A stretch of 64,000 nt of DNA from Roseospira marina (GCF_014197855.1 NZ_JACIGJ010000009.1:62001-126000), one strand, 5' to 3'. Positions 36,491-45,653 are shown, counted from the first letter of the stretch. Notes: generated by a model from the letters alone, not told the origin. A program made the numbers and translations.

Positions 36491-37546
36491 TCAGGAATTG
36501 GAATGAAAATTCTGTAACGTTTCCAGGGTTGCCAGGATTTCCGCGATATCCAGGGGGATACGCGATTCGAAGTGCATCGGTTCACCCCGCGTCGGATGCA
36601 TGAACCCCAGCGCTACGGCATGCAAAGCCTGACGCGGGAGCCCGATCAATCGAGTCATGATTTCCGGGGGCAGGGGGGGCGGTCGGCGCGCCGATACCGG
36701 TCCCCCTCGTCCGGAGGGGTTGCGTCGTCCATAGGTTTGATCGCCCACCAACGGGTGGCCGATGTGATCCATGTGCACGCGGATCTGGTGGGTCCGCCCG
36801 GTGGCAAGGCGGCATTCGACCAGCGCCAGGGCGGTGCTGCCGTAGGCGCGCAGCGTCTGATAGCGGGTCAGCGCGGCCTTGCCGCCCGAGGTCACCACCG
36901 CCATTTTGGTGCGCTGGGTCGGATGCCGGCCCATGGGGGCGTCGATCTCGCCCCGCGCCGGACTCGGCACACCCCACACCAAGGCGTGGTAGGTCCGGTG
37001 CAGGGTGCGGTCGCCGAACTGGAGTGCCAGGGCCTTGTGCGCGGCGTCGGTCTTGGCCACAACCATCAGGCCGCTGGTGTCCTTGTCCAGCCGATGGACG
37101 ATGCCCGGCCGTCGCACCCCGCCGATCCCCGAGAGGCTGTCCCCGCAATGCGCCAACAGGGCGTTGACCAGCGTATGATCCGGGGCCCCCGGTGCCGGGT
37201 GCACAACCAGCCCCGCTGGCTTGTCGAGCACGATCACCGCATCGTCCTCGAAGACCACCGTCAGCGGGATCTCGCGCGGCAACGGCACGGGGTCCACCGG
37301 CGGCGGCTCGGCCAGCCGCACACTTTCCCCGCCGCGCAGGCGCCGACTGGGATCGGTCTCCGGTGCGCCGTTCAGGGTCAGGGCGCCCCCCTCGATCAGG
37401 GCCTTCAGCCGCGAACGTGAATGCCCGCCGTGCGCGGCCGTCAGCCAGCGATCCAGGCGCATGCCCCCGCCATCCGCCGGTACGGTGCTCGCGAACACCG
37501 GCGGTGCCTCCCGTGATAGGACGGTCGCGTCGTTGCCCTCGCCCAT
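36491..37546 (-). CDS. RluA-family rRNA pseudouridine synthase (RluC/RluD-like)
   Basis: Isomerises uridine to pseudouridine in 23S rRNA. The 351-aa protein has an N-terminal S4 RNA-binding domain (MRLDRWLTAAHGGHSRSRLK), present in RluC/RluD but absent from RluA, and the catalytic motif RRPGIVHRLDKDTSGLMVVA with the essential Asp. RLATGRTHQIRVHMDHIGHP is also diagnostic. An adjoining rpoH is common in this class and favours RluD. A Gly/Arg/Pro-rich insertion (RRNPSGRGGPVSARRPPPLP) lies near residue 290. Confidence 0.92.
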   Translation of the reverse strand: MGEGNDATVLSREAPPVFASTVPADGGGMRLDRWLTAAHGGHSRSRLKALIEGGALTLNGAPETDPSRRLRGGESVRLAEPPPVDPVPLPREIPLTVVFEDDAVIVLDKPAGLVVHPAPGAPDHTLVNALLAHCGDSLSGIGGVRRPGIVHRLDKDTSGLMVVAKTDAAHKALALQFGDRTLHRTYHALVWGVPSPARGEIDAPMGRHPTQRTKMAVVTSGGKAALTRYQTLRAYGSTALALVECRLATGRTHQIRVHMDHIGHPLVGDQTYGRRNPSGRGGPVSARRPPPLPPEIMTRLIGLPRQALHAVALGFMHPTRGEPMHFESRIPLDIAEILATLETLQNFHSNS

Positions 37547-37597
37547 GCTCTGCCTCTATACCGTCCATGCGTGATTAACGATCGGGAGGCCAATTCG

Positions 37598-37981
37598 ATG
37601 CGTGCCGTCAAGACTTTGGTCGCGGTTATGGGCCTATTGATCGTGCTCGGCCTTGGTCTGCTTATCTACGGTGTGCTTCGGACCACGGATCGGCTGGAGG
37701 CCTCGCGGCCCGTGCCGTCGACGCCGAGCGCGCCGGCATCGACGCGGGCCCCAGCCTCCCCCCTGGCGCCGTTCGATCCGGTGTACCTGGGCGAGCCGGC
37801 TGGCAGCCGCCTTGAACACCTGACCGCCGACGGCCGGGGCCGCCTCATCCTGGGCGTCACCGGGGGCGGTGTGCCGGATCGGGTGATCGTCGTGGATCCC
37901 GCCGAGGGCCGCCGCCTGGGCGCGATCCGGCTCGACGCCGTCCCGGCGTCACGCGAGTCCGGCGCTTCGTCCGCACAGTGA
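37598..37981 (+). CDS. Small membrane-anchored protein (DUF6476-like)
   Basis: A 127-aa protein with one N-terminal membrane helix (TLVAVMGLLIVLGLGLLIYG), a Pro/Ala/Ser-rich spacer and a compact C-terminal domain (LTADGRGRLILGVTGGGVPD). It resembles the DUF6476 proteins of alphaproteobacteria, which have no known role. GGGAGG lies 8 nt before the ATG. The stop overlaps the GTG start of the JAMM peptidase. It is divergent from the pseudouridine synthase gene. Confidence 0.75.
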   Translation: MRAVKTLVAVMGLLIVLGLGLLIYGVLRTTDRLEASRPVPSTPSAPASTRAPASPLAPFDPVYLGEPAGSRLEHLTADGRGRLILGVTGGGVPDRVIVVDPAEGRRLGAIRLDAVPASRESGASSAQ

Positions 37982-38442
37982 TCCCGGCTGCGCTGAGTCT
38001 GTCCGCTGCGGCGCGCGCCGTGATCGTGGCGGCGGCCCGGAGCGCCTGGCCGCGCGAGGCCTGCGGCCTGCTCAGCGGCGCCGACAGCGCCGACGGGACG
38101 GTGCGGGTCGATGCGGTGCACCCCACCGCCAATGTCGCGCCAGCCGACCGGCCGGACCGGTTCGAGGTGGACCCGGCCGCCCGCTTCGCCCTCATGCGGC
38201 GCCTGCGCGGCGGCCCGTCCCGCCTGATCGGCCACTTTCACAGCCACCCCGGGCATCCCGCAGTGCCCAGCGAGACCGACCGTCGCGCGGCCTACGAGCC
38301 CGATCTGCTCTGGCTGATCGTCGGGCTGTCCGGGGCGGATGATCCCGCGCCCGTGCTGGCCGCCTGGGCCGTCCAGCCGGGATCCCGTTCCGGCGAGCCG
38401 GCGGAGGGGTTCCACCCCGTGGACCTGCGCGCGACGGGCTGA
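37978..38442 (+). CDS. M67-family (JAMM/MPN) metallopeptidase
   Basis: A 154-aa zinc isopeptidase-like protein. The catalytic Glu is in PREACGLLSG and the zinc motif is GHFHSHPGHPAVPSETDRRA, matching HxHP-x(n)-SxxD. Bacterial members cut C-terminal tails from sulfur carriers or related proteins, but no ThiS/MoaD-like partner is encoded nearby. It starts with GTG overlapping the upstream TGA and converges on bphP with a gap of one base. Confidence 0.86.
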   Translation: MIPAALSLSAAARAVIVAAARSAWPREACGLLSGADSADGTVRVDAVHPTANVAPADRPDRFEVDPAARFALMRRLRGGPSRLIGHFHSHPGHPAVPSETDRRAAYEPDLLWLIVGLSGADDPAPVLAAWAVQPGSRSGEPAEGFHPVDLRATG

Positions 38443-38443
38443 C

Positions 38444-41281
38444 TCACTCGCCCTTCGGCCGGTTCACCGGCGCGTCGCCGGTGTTGTCCCGGTCCACCAC
38501 GCGATGGCGCGGCAGCGAGACATGCACCGTGGTGCCCGACCCCGGGTTGGTCGTGACGGAGAGCCCGCCGCCGTGCAGGTCGATCAGCCCGCGCGCCAGC
38601 GCCAGTCCGAGGCCCCGGCGTGGCTCCAGCACGCCGGTGCCGTGGGTTAGGGCGGCGTCCAGCGGCCGCTGCAAGGCCATCAGGTCGTCCTCGCCCAGGC
38701 CCAGGCCCGTGTCGCTGACGGAAATGCGCGGCTCGCCCCCCCGCTCCATGGTCAGGCGCACCATGACCGAGCCATCGGGCGGACTGGCGCGCAGCGCGGC
38801 GTTGATGAGCGTCCACAGGGCGTTGCGCAGGGCCGACGCATCGCCCTGGATCAGGATGCGCTCGTTCGGCAGGTGCCAGTCCCAGGCGATATCCGCGCCC
38901 CGGCCGCTGTTGCGCAGGCCCTGGCAGACCTCGCCGACCAGAAGGGTCAGGTCGAACACGCTGCTCGACGCCATTTCGCCCACGCCCTCCAACCGGGCCA
39001 CGTCGAGCAGCTCGTTCAGTAGGTCGAGCAGACCGCCGCTCATGGCGCGGATCTCGCCTGCGTATTCGCGGTAGCGGTCGTGGAGGCCCGGTGTGTCCGG
39101 TGCGTCGCCCGATTCGAGCGAGCCCGCGAAACCCTGGATGGCATGCAGCGGCGCGCGCAGGTCGCGGGCCAGATGGGCCAGGAACTCGGTCCGGCCCCGG
39201 CTGCGGGCCAAGGCCTGATTGCGGGCGACGCCGAGCGCCCGCTGCGTGCGGTACACGCTCGTCACGTCGTCGAATGTGAACACGACCCAGGACCGCGCCA
39301 CACCGTCGCGCGCCACCGCGAATAGCCCCCGGCGGACGATCTGCAAGGTGCGATGCCCGGCGTCGCCCGACCACCATTCGACCTCCAGCGTGCCGCCCTG
39401 CGGCAGGTTGGCAATGGATGCGGGCAGGCCGAGCGCGGTCAGCACGTCCACCACGCGCCGGCCGGCGATGTCGGCGGCATCGACGTCGAAGCGGTTGCAG
39501 AACGCGGTGTTGGACAGCAGCGCGATCTCGTGGTCGCTGGCCCCAACCCCTGGGGACCGGTTCGGGGCGGGGGCGGCCAGCAGCGCGCCGTTGTCGGCGA
39601 GATCCAGGCCTTCGACCATGGCCGAGGCCCGACGCTCGAAGTCTGTGGCCAGATCCTCGATGGCGGTGTTCATGGCCGCCGTCCCGGTCGTTCCGTCCTG
39701 GGATTCCCTCGCCAGGGTTTCGGCCAGGATCTCCGTCAGGCCGCGCATGAGATCCAGGCTCCAGGCCTCCCAGGGGCGCGACTGGTCGAGGACGGTCTGA
39801 CGCCACAGGTTGAACGACTTGCGTGGCGAGACCCGGTTGGACGCGCTGTCCACCTCCACCGGCTTGTTGGGATCGCCGCCCCAGTGGACCTCGTGCACGA
39901 CCTCATCGCGGAAGCAGGCCAACGCGATCAGAGGAGTGCGCGACACCACGCCCACCAGGGCGCCGCAGCAGCCGAGCGGGCCGAGGTCGTCGAACAGCCC
40001 GGATTCGGCCAGATCGTGGCAGGCGAACACGCCGGCCTCGGCTTGGGCGGCGGCCCGCTCCAGCACGGTCGCCATGAGAGCCAGCGGCGGGGTGTTGCCG
40101 GTGGTGGCCGTGCGGCCCGGCGCATGAACGACCAGCCCGTCGCAGCGCAGCACGTCGGCGAGGCGGGGTGCGCCGAAAAACAGTCGGTCCAGCAGGTGGC
40201 GCCCCGACTCCTCGGGGGCGCGCCGGGCGAGATCCATGAAGCGCGCGTTGCGCCGGGCCTGCCGGGTGCGTTGCAGGCTCAGGATATCGCTAATCCGGTT
40301 GGCGATGCGTTCCGTCAGCCGGTCGACCGCCTCGCGCCGGTGCCAGGGCATGGTTTTCGGCCGCATGTTGTGGCAGGCGATCAGCCCCCACAACGCCCCG
40401 TCTACCACCAGCGACGTCACCAGGGTGGCTCCGACGCCCATGTTGCGCAGGTATTCAATGTGATAGCTCGACACGCTGCGCAGCACCGCCGGGCTCAGGT
40501 CCAGCGGCCCCGTGTCCGGATCCACGGCCTCCGTGCTGCGCGCCATCGGTGCGGGGGCGCCGTGGACGTCGGCGATCACCCGCAGCCGGTTGGTGAGATA
40601 CAGCCGGCGGGCCTGCGCCGGAATGTCGGAGGCCGGGTAGCGCAGGCCGAGGAACGGGGTCAGGTCCGGGACCCGCGATTCGGCGACCACTTCGCCCGAC
40701 CAGTCCGGATGGAACATGTAGGCCATGACGCGGTCGTAATCGGTCAGGCCCGCGACCGCGCTGACCGCCTGATCCAGCAGGCGGTACAGGTTCTCGCCCT
40801 CGGTCAGGGCGGCGATGGCGAACCCCTCGGCCTCGAACGTGCGTTCGGCGTCCTCCTCGTCCGTGTCGGAGGACGCCTCCAACTCCACCAGCACACAGGG
40901 CTCGCCCGCCCGGGCGAGGCGGTGCGCCGTGCCCCGCAGGCGCTTGCCCTTGAGGCCGGGCATTGGCGAGCGGGCATAAAAGCCCACCGGCGCGCCGCCG
41001 ACGCGGTGCCCGCCCCGGCTCGCCATCAGATCCGTCAGGACCATGACGGCTAGATCGTCCAGCAGCCCCCGGATCGATTGGCCGAGAACGGCCTCGCAGG
41101 GATGGCCGAGAAACGGGTCGGTGTTCTGGCTGGCCTGTGTAATCCGCAGCGACGGGCCGAGCAGGACCAGAACGCACCCATGCCCCTGCACCCGTTCGAG
41201 CAGGTGGATGGGCTCGTTCTCGCATTCGCTCAGGTCGACCGTCGGCAGATCGGGGAACCCGTCCGTGGGGCGTTGGGTCAT
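38444..41281 (-). CDS. bphP: Bacteriophytochrome with degenerate histidine kinase output
   Basis: A 945-aa red/far-red photoreceptor. Order: PAS with the biliverdin-binding Cys20 (LSECENEPIHLLE), GAF with PASDIP (Asp219) and HIEYLRNMGVGA (His274), PHY, a PAS-like domain, HisKA and HATPase. All chromophore-pocket residues are present. In the H-box, FLAHLARDLRAPLHAI has Arg706 where the phosphoacceptor His should be; the ATP-binding boxes (WTLINAALRAS, SVSDTGLGLGEDD, RRGLGLALARGLIDLHGG) look intact. The kinase may not autophosphorylate in the usual way. It overlaps the heme oxygenase gene by 4 bp, which supplies biliverdin. No response regulator adjoins it. Confidence 0.93.
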   Translation of the reverse strand: MTQRPTDGFPDLPTVDLSECENEPIHLLERVQGHGCVLVLLGPSLRITQASQNTDPFLGHPCEAVLGQSIRGLLDDLAVMVLTDLMASRGGHRVGGAPVGFYARSPMPGLKGKRLRGTAHRLARAGEPCVLVELEASSDTDEEDAERTFEAEGFAIAALTEGENLYRLLDQAVSAVAGLTDYDRVMAYMFHPDWSGEVVAESRVPDLTPFLGLRYPASDIPAQARRLYLTNRLRVIADVHGAPAPMARSTEAVDPDTGPLDLSPAVLRSVSSYHIEYLRNMGVGATLVTSLVVDGALWGLIACHNMRPKTMPWHRREAVDRLTERIANRISDILSLQRTRQARRNARFMDLARRAPEESGRHLLDRLFFGAPRLADVLRCDGLVVHAPGRTATTGNTPPLALMATVLERAAAQAEAGVFACHDLAESGLFDDLGPLGCCGALVGVVSRTPLIALACFRDEVVHEVHWGGDPNKPVEVDSASNRVSPRKSFNLWRQTVLDQSRPWEAWSLDLMRGLTEILAETLARESQDGTTGTAAMNTAIEDLATDFERRASAMVEGLDLADNGALLAAPAPNRSPGVGASDHEIALLSNTAFCNRFDVDAADIAGRRVVDVLTALGLPASIANLPQGGTLEVEWWSGDAGHRTLQIVRRGLFAVARDGVARSWVVFTFDDVTSVYRTQRALGVARNQALARSRGRTEFLAHLARDLRAPLHAIQGFAGSLESGDAPDTPGLHDRYREYAGEIRAMSGGLLDLLNELLDVARLEGVGEMASSSVFDLTLLVGEVCQGLRNSGRGADIAWDWHLPNERILIQGDASALRNALWTLINAALRASPPDGSVMVRLTMERGGEPRISVSDTGLGLGEDDLMALQRPLDAALTHGTGVLEPRRGLGLALARGLIDLHGGGLSVTTNPGSGTTVHVSLPRHRVVDRDNTGDAPVNRPKGE

Positions 41282-41940
41282 CGCGGCCGTTCAAACCAGA
41301 GAGTGAAGACGGAGAAGGTGTGAACCGCCGCCGCGACCGCCGCGTCGGCCGTCGCGGGGTCCGCGCCCGCGCGGTCAATGAGCCCGCCGACCCGCCGCCA
41401 GTGGGCGCCCAGGTCCACCCCGGGCGAGCCGAGAAACCGCGTGGCGCCGGTGATCGGGCGGGGCAGGGCGCCCTGAAGGTGGCGGGCGAGGCCGCGTCCG
41501 CCCAGGCGGGAGCCTTCCAGAACATACAGCACGCCGAGGGCGGCACCGGGTGTTGCCGGCAGGTCGAGGGTCGGGGGCGACGGGCGGGGGCGGCCCGGGG
41601 CCGCTGCGGCGCTGTGATCCGCCAGATCGGCGAGGTCGCGGGCCAGCGCGTCGCGGCGCGAGGTCCAGTCAAAGCCCTGCGCCGCGAACCAGGGTGCGGC
41701 CGGGATCAGCACCTGCGTGTCCGCAGCCTCAAGGAGGGCGTCGAATCGCTCCAGGATCGCGCCGTAAGCGGCGGCGCTCAGGGACGGCGCCAGCAGGAGC
41801 CCGAGGGCCGAGGTCTCGTGCAGCGCGTCGTGAACCTCGCGCGTGGCCGTGCGCAGCCGAGCCATCAGGGGCTCCGTCTGCGGATCGGCGGGCGTCGGCG
41901 GATCGGTCGGGGCAGGGGCGAGCGCCAGGGAATCGGTCAC
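41278..41940 (-). CDS. bphO: Biliverdin-producing heme oxygenase
   Basis: Opens heme to biliverdin, the chromophore of the phytochrome encoded next. The 220-aa protein has the proximal His region RLRTATREVHDALHE and the distal-helix segment ALGVLYVLEGSRLGGRGLAR with its Gly motif, as in bacterial BphO. The first 25 residues are Pro/Asp-rich and may be spurious, since a start at MARLRTATREV is also possible; the GTG at 41940 has AAGGGC upstream. Confidence 0.9.
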   Translation of the reverse strand: MTDSLALAPAPTDPPTPADPQTEPLMARLRTATREVHDALHETSALGLLLAPSLSAAAYGAILERFDALLEAADTQVLIPAAPWFAAQGFDWTSRRDALARDLADLADHSAAAAPGRPRPSPPTLDLPATPGAALGVLYVLEGSRLGGRGLARHLQGALPRPITGATRFLGSPGVDLGAHWRRVGGLIDRAGADPATADAAVAAAVHTFSVFTLWFERPR

Positions 41941-42044
41941 GGAGCGGCCCTTGGAACAGGGGTGGAGCGGCCGGAGGCTCCTACGCTAGCAGGCGGGGTG
42001 CGCCTGTGCCATGACCAACTGGACCGGGGCGCGCCCGTCCCCGG

Positions 42045-42767
42045 TTACATCAGCCGGTACAGGCCCCACGCCGCGCCGGCCGCCACAAGCGCGACCAGCC
42101 ATCCCAGCCAGGGCCGGGCCAGACGCGGCGCCTGGGCGGTCGAATGCGCCGGCAGAGTCTTGCGGCCGAGAACCATCGGCCGGATGAGGTTCTCCCGCTT
42201 GACGATCAGGTAGAAGAACGCGGCCAGGATATGCACGCCCGCCAGCGTCAGCAGGGTGTTGAAGATCACGCCCTTGTGCAGCCCGGTGATCGTCTCCGAC
42301 AGGTCGGCGCTCACGAACGACCGCAGCGGCCCGGAGACGAAAGCATAGGTGTTTTCGCTGGCGAACAGTCCGCTGACGGCCTGAACGGTCACCGCCAGCA
42401 GCAGCAGGATGACCATGATCGCGCCGGCGGGGTTGTGGCCGAGCGCTTTGTCCGGCGCCGGTCGGAACATCTGCGCCAGATAGCGCACGACCGCCCCGGG
42501 ACCCCGGACGAACTGGGCGAAGCGCGCCGTCTCGCTGCCGATGACGCCCCAGATGAGGCGGAACACGATCAGGCCGATCACCACATGGCCGGCGATGAAG
42601 TGGACGGTGAACTGCCCCTCCTCGCCGCTCCACCACGCCACGCCCAGTGCGATGGCGAGCGCCCAGTGAAAGGCGCGGGTCGGGATATCCCAGATGATGA
42701 CGGAGCGGGGCGCGGAAGGCGCCGCATTGGCGGGGCCTTCCGCGGTGGTGTCCTGTGATCGGACCAT
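42045..42767 (-). CDS. Cytochrome b561-type integral membrane protein
   Basis: A 240-aa di-heme membrane cytochrome. Helices hold the heme-ligand His residues: IPTRAFHWALAIALGVAWWS, VHFIAGHVVIGLIVFRLIWG, and GVIFNTLLTLAGVHILAAFF. It moves electrons between quinone and a periplasmic partner; none is encoded beside it. The start at 42767 (MVRSQDTTAEG) has GGAAGAAGG upstream; the longer frame upstream runs through non-coding-like sequence. Confidence 0.86.
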   Translation of the reverse strand: MVRSQDTTAEGPANAAPSAPRSVIIWDIPTRAFHWALAIALGVAWWSGEEGQFTVHFIAGHVVIGLIVFRLIWGVIGSETARFAQFVRGPGAVVRYLAQMFRPAPDKALGHNPAGAIMVILLLLAVTVQAVSGLFASENTYAFVSGPLRSFVSADLSETITGLHKGVIFNTLLTLAGVHILAAFFYLIVKRENLIRPMVLGRKTLPAHSTAQAPRLARPWLGWLVALVAAGAAWGLYRLM

Positions 42768-42993
42768 GGGGCCTTCTTCCTCGTCAGCGATGCGGTTGTC
42801 CGGGACTCGGGAATCGGTTGACCCCGGCGCGTCCCCGCGCCCATATCGATTCATATCCGGTGTGTCCAGCCTTTCGTGCCTGGAATGCGCGTCGGTCGGG
42901 GTTGACGGGCGGTCATCGGGGTGCGTCCGAAGGCAATGGGGCCGGCCGGAACGGGGCGGGGCGAACGGGCCCAACGACGGGGGAGAATGAGCC

Positions 42994-44175
42994 GTGGACA
43001 CGCGTCTCCTGGTGGGTGTCATCGTGGCTACGGTGGTTGCCGTGGCGATCATCCTGAGTGTGCACGGCATCCGGTCGATCCCGTCCGACGGCGATGCGGA
43101 CCGGGCGGTGGCGGTCGGGTCGGCGGCCGAGCCGGCGGGGACGGATGTCGTCGGCGAAGCGTCCGCGCCCACCAGGCCCGGCGGCGCCTTCGGCCGGGCC
43201 GTGGATGCAGCCCGCGACACCCTCGCCGGGGTCGATACGAACGCCGCGCCGGATGCCTCCGTCCCCGCCGACGCGGGGGGCGGAACCGTCCCCGGTCAGG
43301 TCACGCCAAGCGGCGCCCCCGCGGATCCGGACGCGCCCACGTTCGACGTCGTCCATGTCGAGCCGGGAGGGCACGCGGTCATCGCCGGACGGGCCGCCCC
43401 GGGGGCCACGGTGACGATTCTCGACAGCGGCGCCCCTCTCGGTGCGGTCACGGCGGACGGCGCGGGGCAATGGGTGTTCGTGCCGGAGGCCCCGCTGACT
43501 CCGGGGGATCGGGAGCTGTCGTTGGAGGCCCGGGGCGGTCCGTCCGCCCAGACGGCCGAGGCGGGGAGGGGGGCGTCGGACGTCCGCCGGTCGGCCACCG
43601 TGGTGGTCCTGTCGGTGCCGGCGCGCGACGGATCGGGCCCCGTTGTGGCCTTGGAGGCGCCGCGGCTCGGCGGCGGCACCGGCCGGCTGTTGCAGGGGCC
43701 GGCCCCGAATACGGCCCAGGGAACGCTGCAGCTCGGTCGTGTCGACTATTCCAGAAGCGGCGTCCTGGCCCTGTCGGGCACGGCCGCGCCCGGCGCGGTG
43801 GTGCAGCTCTACATGGACAACGCACCGGTGGCCCGGGTGACGGCGGACGCCTCCGGTGCCTGGAGGGCGCGCCCGGACACCCGGTCGCTGGCGGAAAAGG
43901 TCTACACCCTGCGCGTCGATCAGATCCGGCCCGACGGGCGCGTCACGGCGCGGGTGGAACTGCCCTTTCAGCACACGGATTTCACCTTCGCACGGGGCGA
44001 TGAAGGCGAAACCCTGCTGGTGGTGCAGCCGGGCAACAACCTCTGGCGCGTGGCCCGCACGGTGTACGGCCAGGGCACCGACTACACCGTGATCTACGAG
44101 GCCAACCGATCCCGCATCCAGGACCCCGATCTTATCTATCCCGGGCAGGTGTTCCTGATTCCCACGTCAGACTGA
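42994..44175 (+). CDS. Membrane-anchored LysM protein with Ig-like repeats
   Basis: A 393-aa envelope protein. An N-terminal anchor (LVGVIVATVVAVAIILSVHG) is followed by an acidic Ala/Pro/Gly spacer, two bacterial Ig-like units (PGGHAVIAGRAAPGATVTIL and GVLALSGTAAPGAVVQLYMD), and a C-terminal LysM domain (VVQPGNNLWRVARTVYGQGT ... IQDPDLIYPGQVFLIP) that binds peptidoglycan. GTG start with GGGAGA upstream. Probably a wall-linked periplasmic protein; no partner known. Confidence 0.88.
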   Translation: MDTRLLVGVIVATVVAVAIILSVHGIRSIPSDGDADRAVAVGSAAEPAGTDVVGEASAPTRPGGAFGRAVDAARDTLAGVDTNAAPDASVPADAGGGTVPGQVTPSGAPADPDAPTFDVVHVEPGGHAVIAGRAAPGATVTILDSGAPLGAVTADGAGQWVFVPEAPLTPGDRELSLEARGGPSAQTAEAGRGASDVRRSATVVVLSVPARDGSGPVVALEAPRLGGGTGRLLQGPAPNTAQGTLQLGRVDYSRSGVLALSGTAAPGAVVQLYMDNAPVARVTADASGAWRARPDTRSLAEKVYTLRVDQIRPDGRVTARVELPFQHTDFTFARGDEGETLLVVQPGNNLWRVARTVYGQGTDYTVIYEANRSRIQDPDLIYPGQVFLIPTSD

Positions 44176-44245
44176 GTCCCTGGCACCGTCGGGCCGGATC
44201 TTGTTTTCGTCGGCTCTTATGGTCTCCCAGTCTTTTTCCCGGCCT

Positions 44246-44467
44246 TTATTTTTTCATGGTGTCTTTCATGTCGTTGTAGGCGTCGCCCACACCGGTCATG
44301 TTGTTTTCGGCGCTGTCGATGCTGCCGGCCGCGCCATCGCTTTTCGACTTAAGGGTCGACAGCGCGTTGTCGATGGCCGTGGTGGCGGCGTTCGAGCCGG
44401 TCACGTTGGTGACGGACCGGACCAAGTTCGTCGCGCCGTCCAGCATGGCGGACATTTTGAGAAACAT
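44246..44467 (-). CDS. Small hypothetical protein
   Basis: A 73-aa protein, MFLKMSAMLDGATNLVRSVT at the start, rich in Asn, Thr, Ser, Ala and Asp, predicted helical and soluble, ending MKDTMKK. I do not recognise the family. AAGGA lies about 7 nt upstream of the ATG at 44467. Its composition (few Arg, many Lys and Asn) is unlike neighbouring proteins. A weak TTGCGA-17-TACCCT pair lies upstream on the same strand. Real expression is plausible but unproven. Confidence 0.55.
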   Translation of the reverse strand: MFLKMSAMLDGATNLVRSVTNVTGSNAATTAIDNALSTLKSKSDGAAGSIDSAENNMTGVGDAYNDMKDTMKK

Positions 44468-44783
44468 CGGCGTTTCCTTCTGGCCTGAGGTATCGGAGCC
44501 GGATCGCCTCAGGACAGATGAGATCCTGAGAGTTTCTGCAGGGTACGCATGCTGGCGCAGTCTCGCAAGGTGACCGGACCTCTGCATTCCTTTTCGATGG
44601 CGTTTTTTAACGGACACCGTCGCTGTTCCCGGACCGGCGGGCGCTCCCTTCCCGGGTGCCCAAAAGCCGCGGTCCGTCTCGAACGGCGGGCGGGTGCATT
44701 GACGGATGCGCGGCGCAACGCCAAGATCGGGCCGACCTTGGCTTTCTTCAGGCCTTTCTTCCGTTCCCGATGGATGGTGTTCC
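44468..44783. other. Divergent intergenic region
   Basis: These 316 bases separate the small 73-aa gene (leftward) and the coiled-coil membrane protein (rightward). They contain AT-rich patches (for example 44598-44612) but no supported gene. Promoters for both sides must lie here; only the weak pair mentioned with the small gene was seen. Confidence 0.45.
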
Positions 44784-45509
44784 ATGCCCCTGGGCCGCCC
44801 GCGTCGTCGTCGGCGCTCTGGACGCGCGTTTTTGATCCTGTTCCTGCTGCTGGTGATCGGCGGCGCGATCGCGGCTGGTCTGTGGTACGGCTATCAGACC
44901 CTCAGCCAGACTCTGCGCGACCGGATCGTCGCGCTCGAACAGCAGGTGACGCGGCTGGAGGCCGCGCGCGATGCCTCGGAGCGGGAACGCGGTGCGCTGT
45001 CGGTCGATCTGGAGGAGGCGCGCGCCAGCCTGCGCTACATCGAGACCCGTTACGAGCGGGATGTGCCCTCCGGCGAGGCGCAGGCGCTCCACGAGTTGGT
45101 CGTGCAAATGCTGAACCAGGGCGTGGATGCCGAGCGGCTGGCGTTCCTGATCCGCTCCGCCGCGACGCCGGCCGTCTGCGATGCGCGACCGACCACCAAG
45201 CAGTTCATGGTCGCGGTGCCCGGTCTGGCGCTGAATGATGGCGCGGTGACGTTCGCCGACGGGCGCATCACGGTGTCGGCGGACGGCCGGTTCGCGACCG
45301 ACGAACAGGGCCGAACCGAGGCGTGGTTCGATACCGCCAAGCCGGTCCGCGTGCGCTTCGCCCGCCTCGGCGGCGGGACCGATGAGGTGGAGGGGATTCT
45401 CCCGCTGCATCACAGTATGGTGGTCGGGGAGAACGAGCTGCGCTTTTCCGTCGTGCCGGGGCGTACCGGCTTCGCCGAGGTCACCGGGGTCCGCTGCGAC
45501 TATCCCTGA
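44784..45509 (+). CDS. Membrane-anchored coiled-coil protein of unknown function
   Basis: A 241-aa protein with a basic start (PLGRPRRRRRSGR), one membrane helix (AFLILFLLLVIGGAIAAGLW), a coiled coil of about 60 residues (DRIVALEQQVTRLEAARDAS), and a beta-rich periplasmic C-terminal domain with Cys at VCDARPTTKQF and VRCDYP that may pair. The family was not recognised. The stop codon lies in the first unit of the 15-bp tandem repeat. Confidence 0.72.
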   Translation: MPLGRPRRRRRSGRAFLILFLLLVIGGAIAAGLWYGYQTLSQTLRDRIVALEQQVTRLEAARDASERERGALSVDLEEARASLRYIETRYERDVPSGEAQALHELVVQMLNQGVDAERLAFLIRSAATPAVCDARPTTKQFMVAVPGLALNDGAVTFADGRITVSADGRFATDEQGRTEAWFDTAKPVRVRFARLGGGTDEVEGILPLHHSMVVGENELRFSVVPGRTGFAEVTGVRCDYP

Positions 45510-45578
45510 CCAAGCGGGCCCTGACCAAGCGGGCCCTGACCAAGCGGGCCCTGACCACGCTGGCCCTGACCACGCCGG
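45504..45578 (+). repeat. Five tandem 15-bp units over a gene end
   Basis: CCCTGACCAAGCGGG occurs three times exactly (45504-45548), then CCCTGACCACGCTGG and CCCTGACCACGCCGG follow. The first unit supplies the stop codon of the coiled-coil gene, and every unit has TGA in that frame, so changes in copy number leave the protein unchanged. Confidence 0.9.
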
Positions 45579-45653
45579 GAACGGGCGCCGTGACCGGGAC
45601 GGAAATCGGGGTCCGTGGGATGTGAACGGACCCCGCCGGTGACGGCCCCTTGG

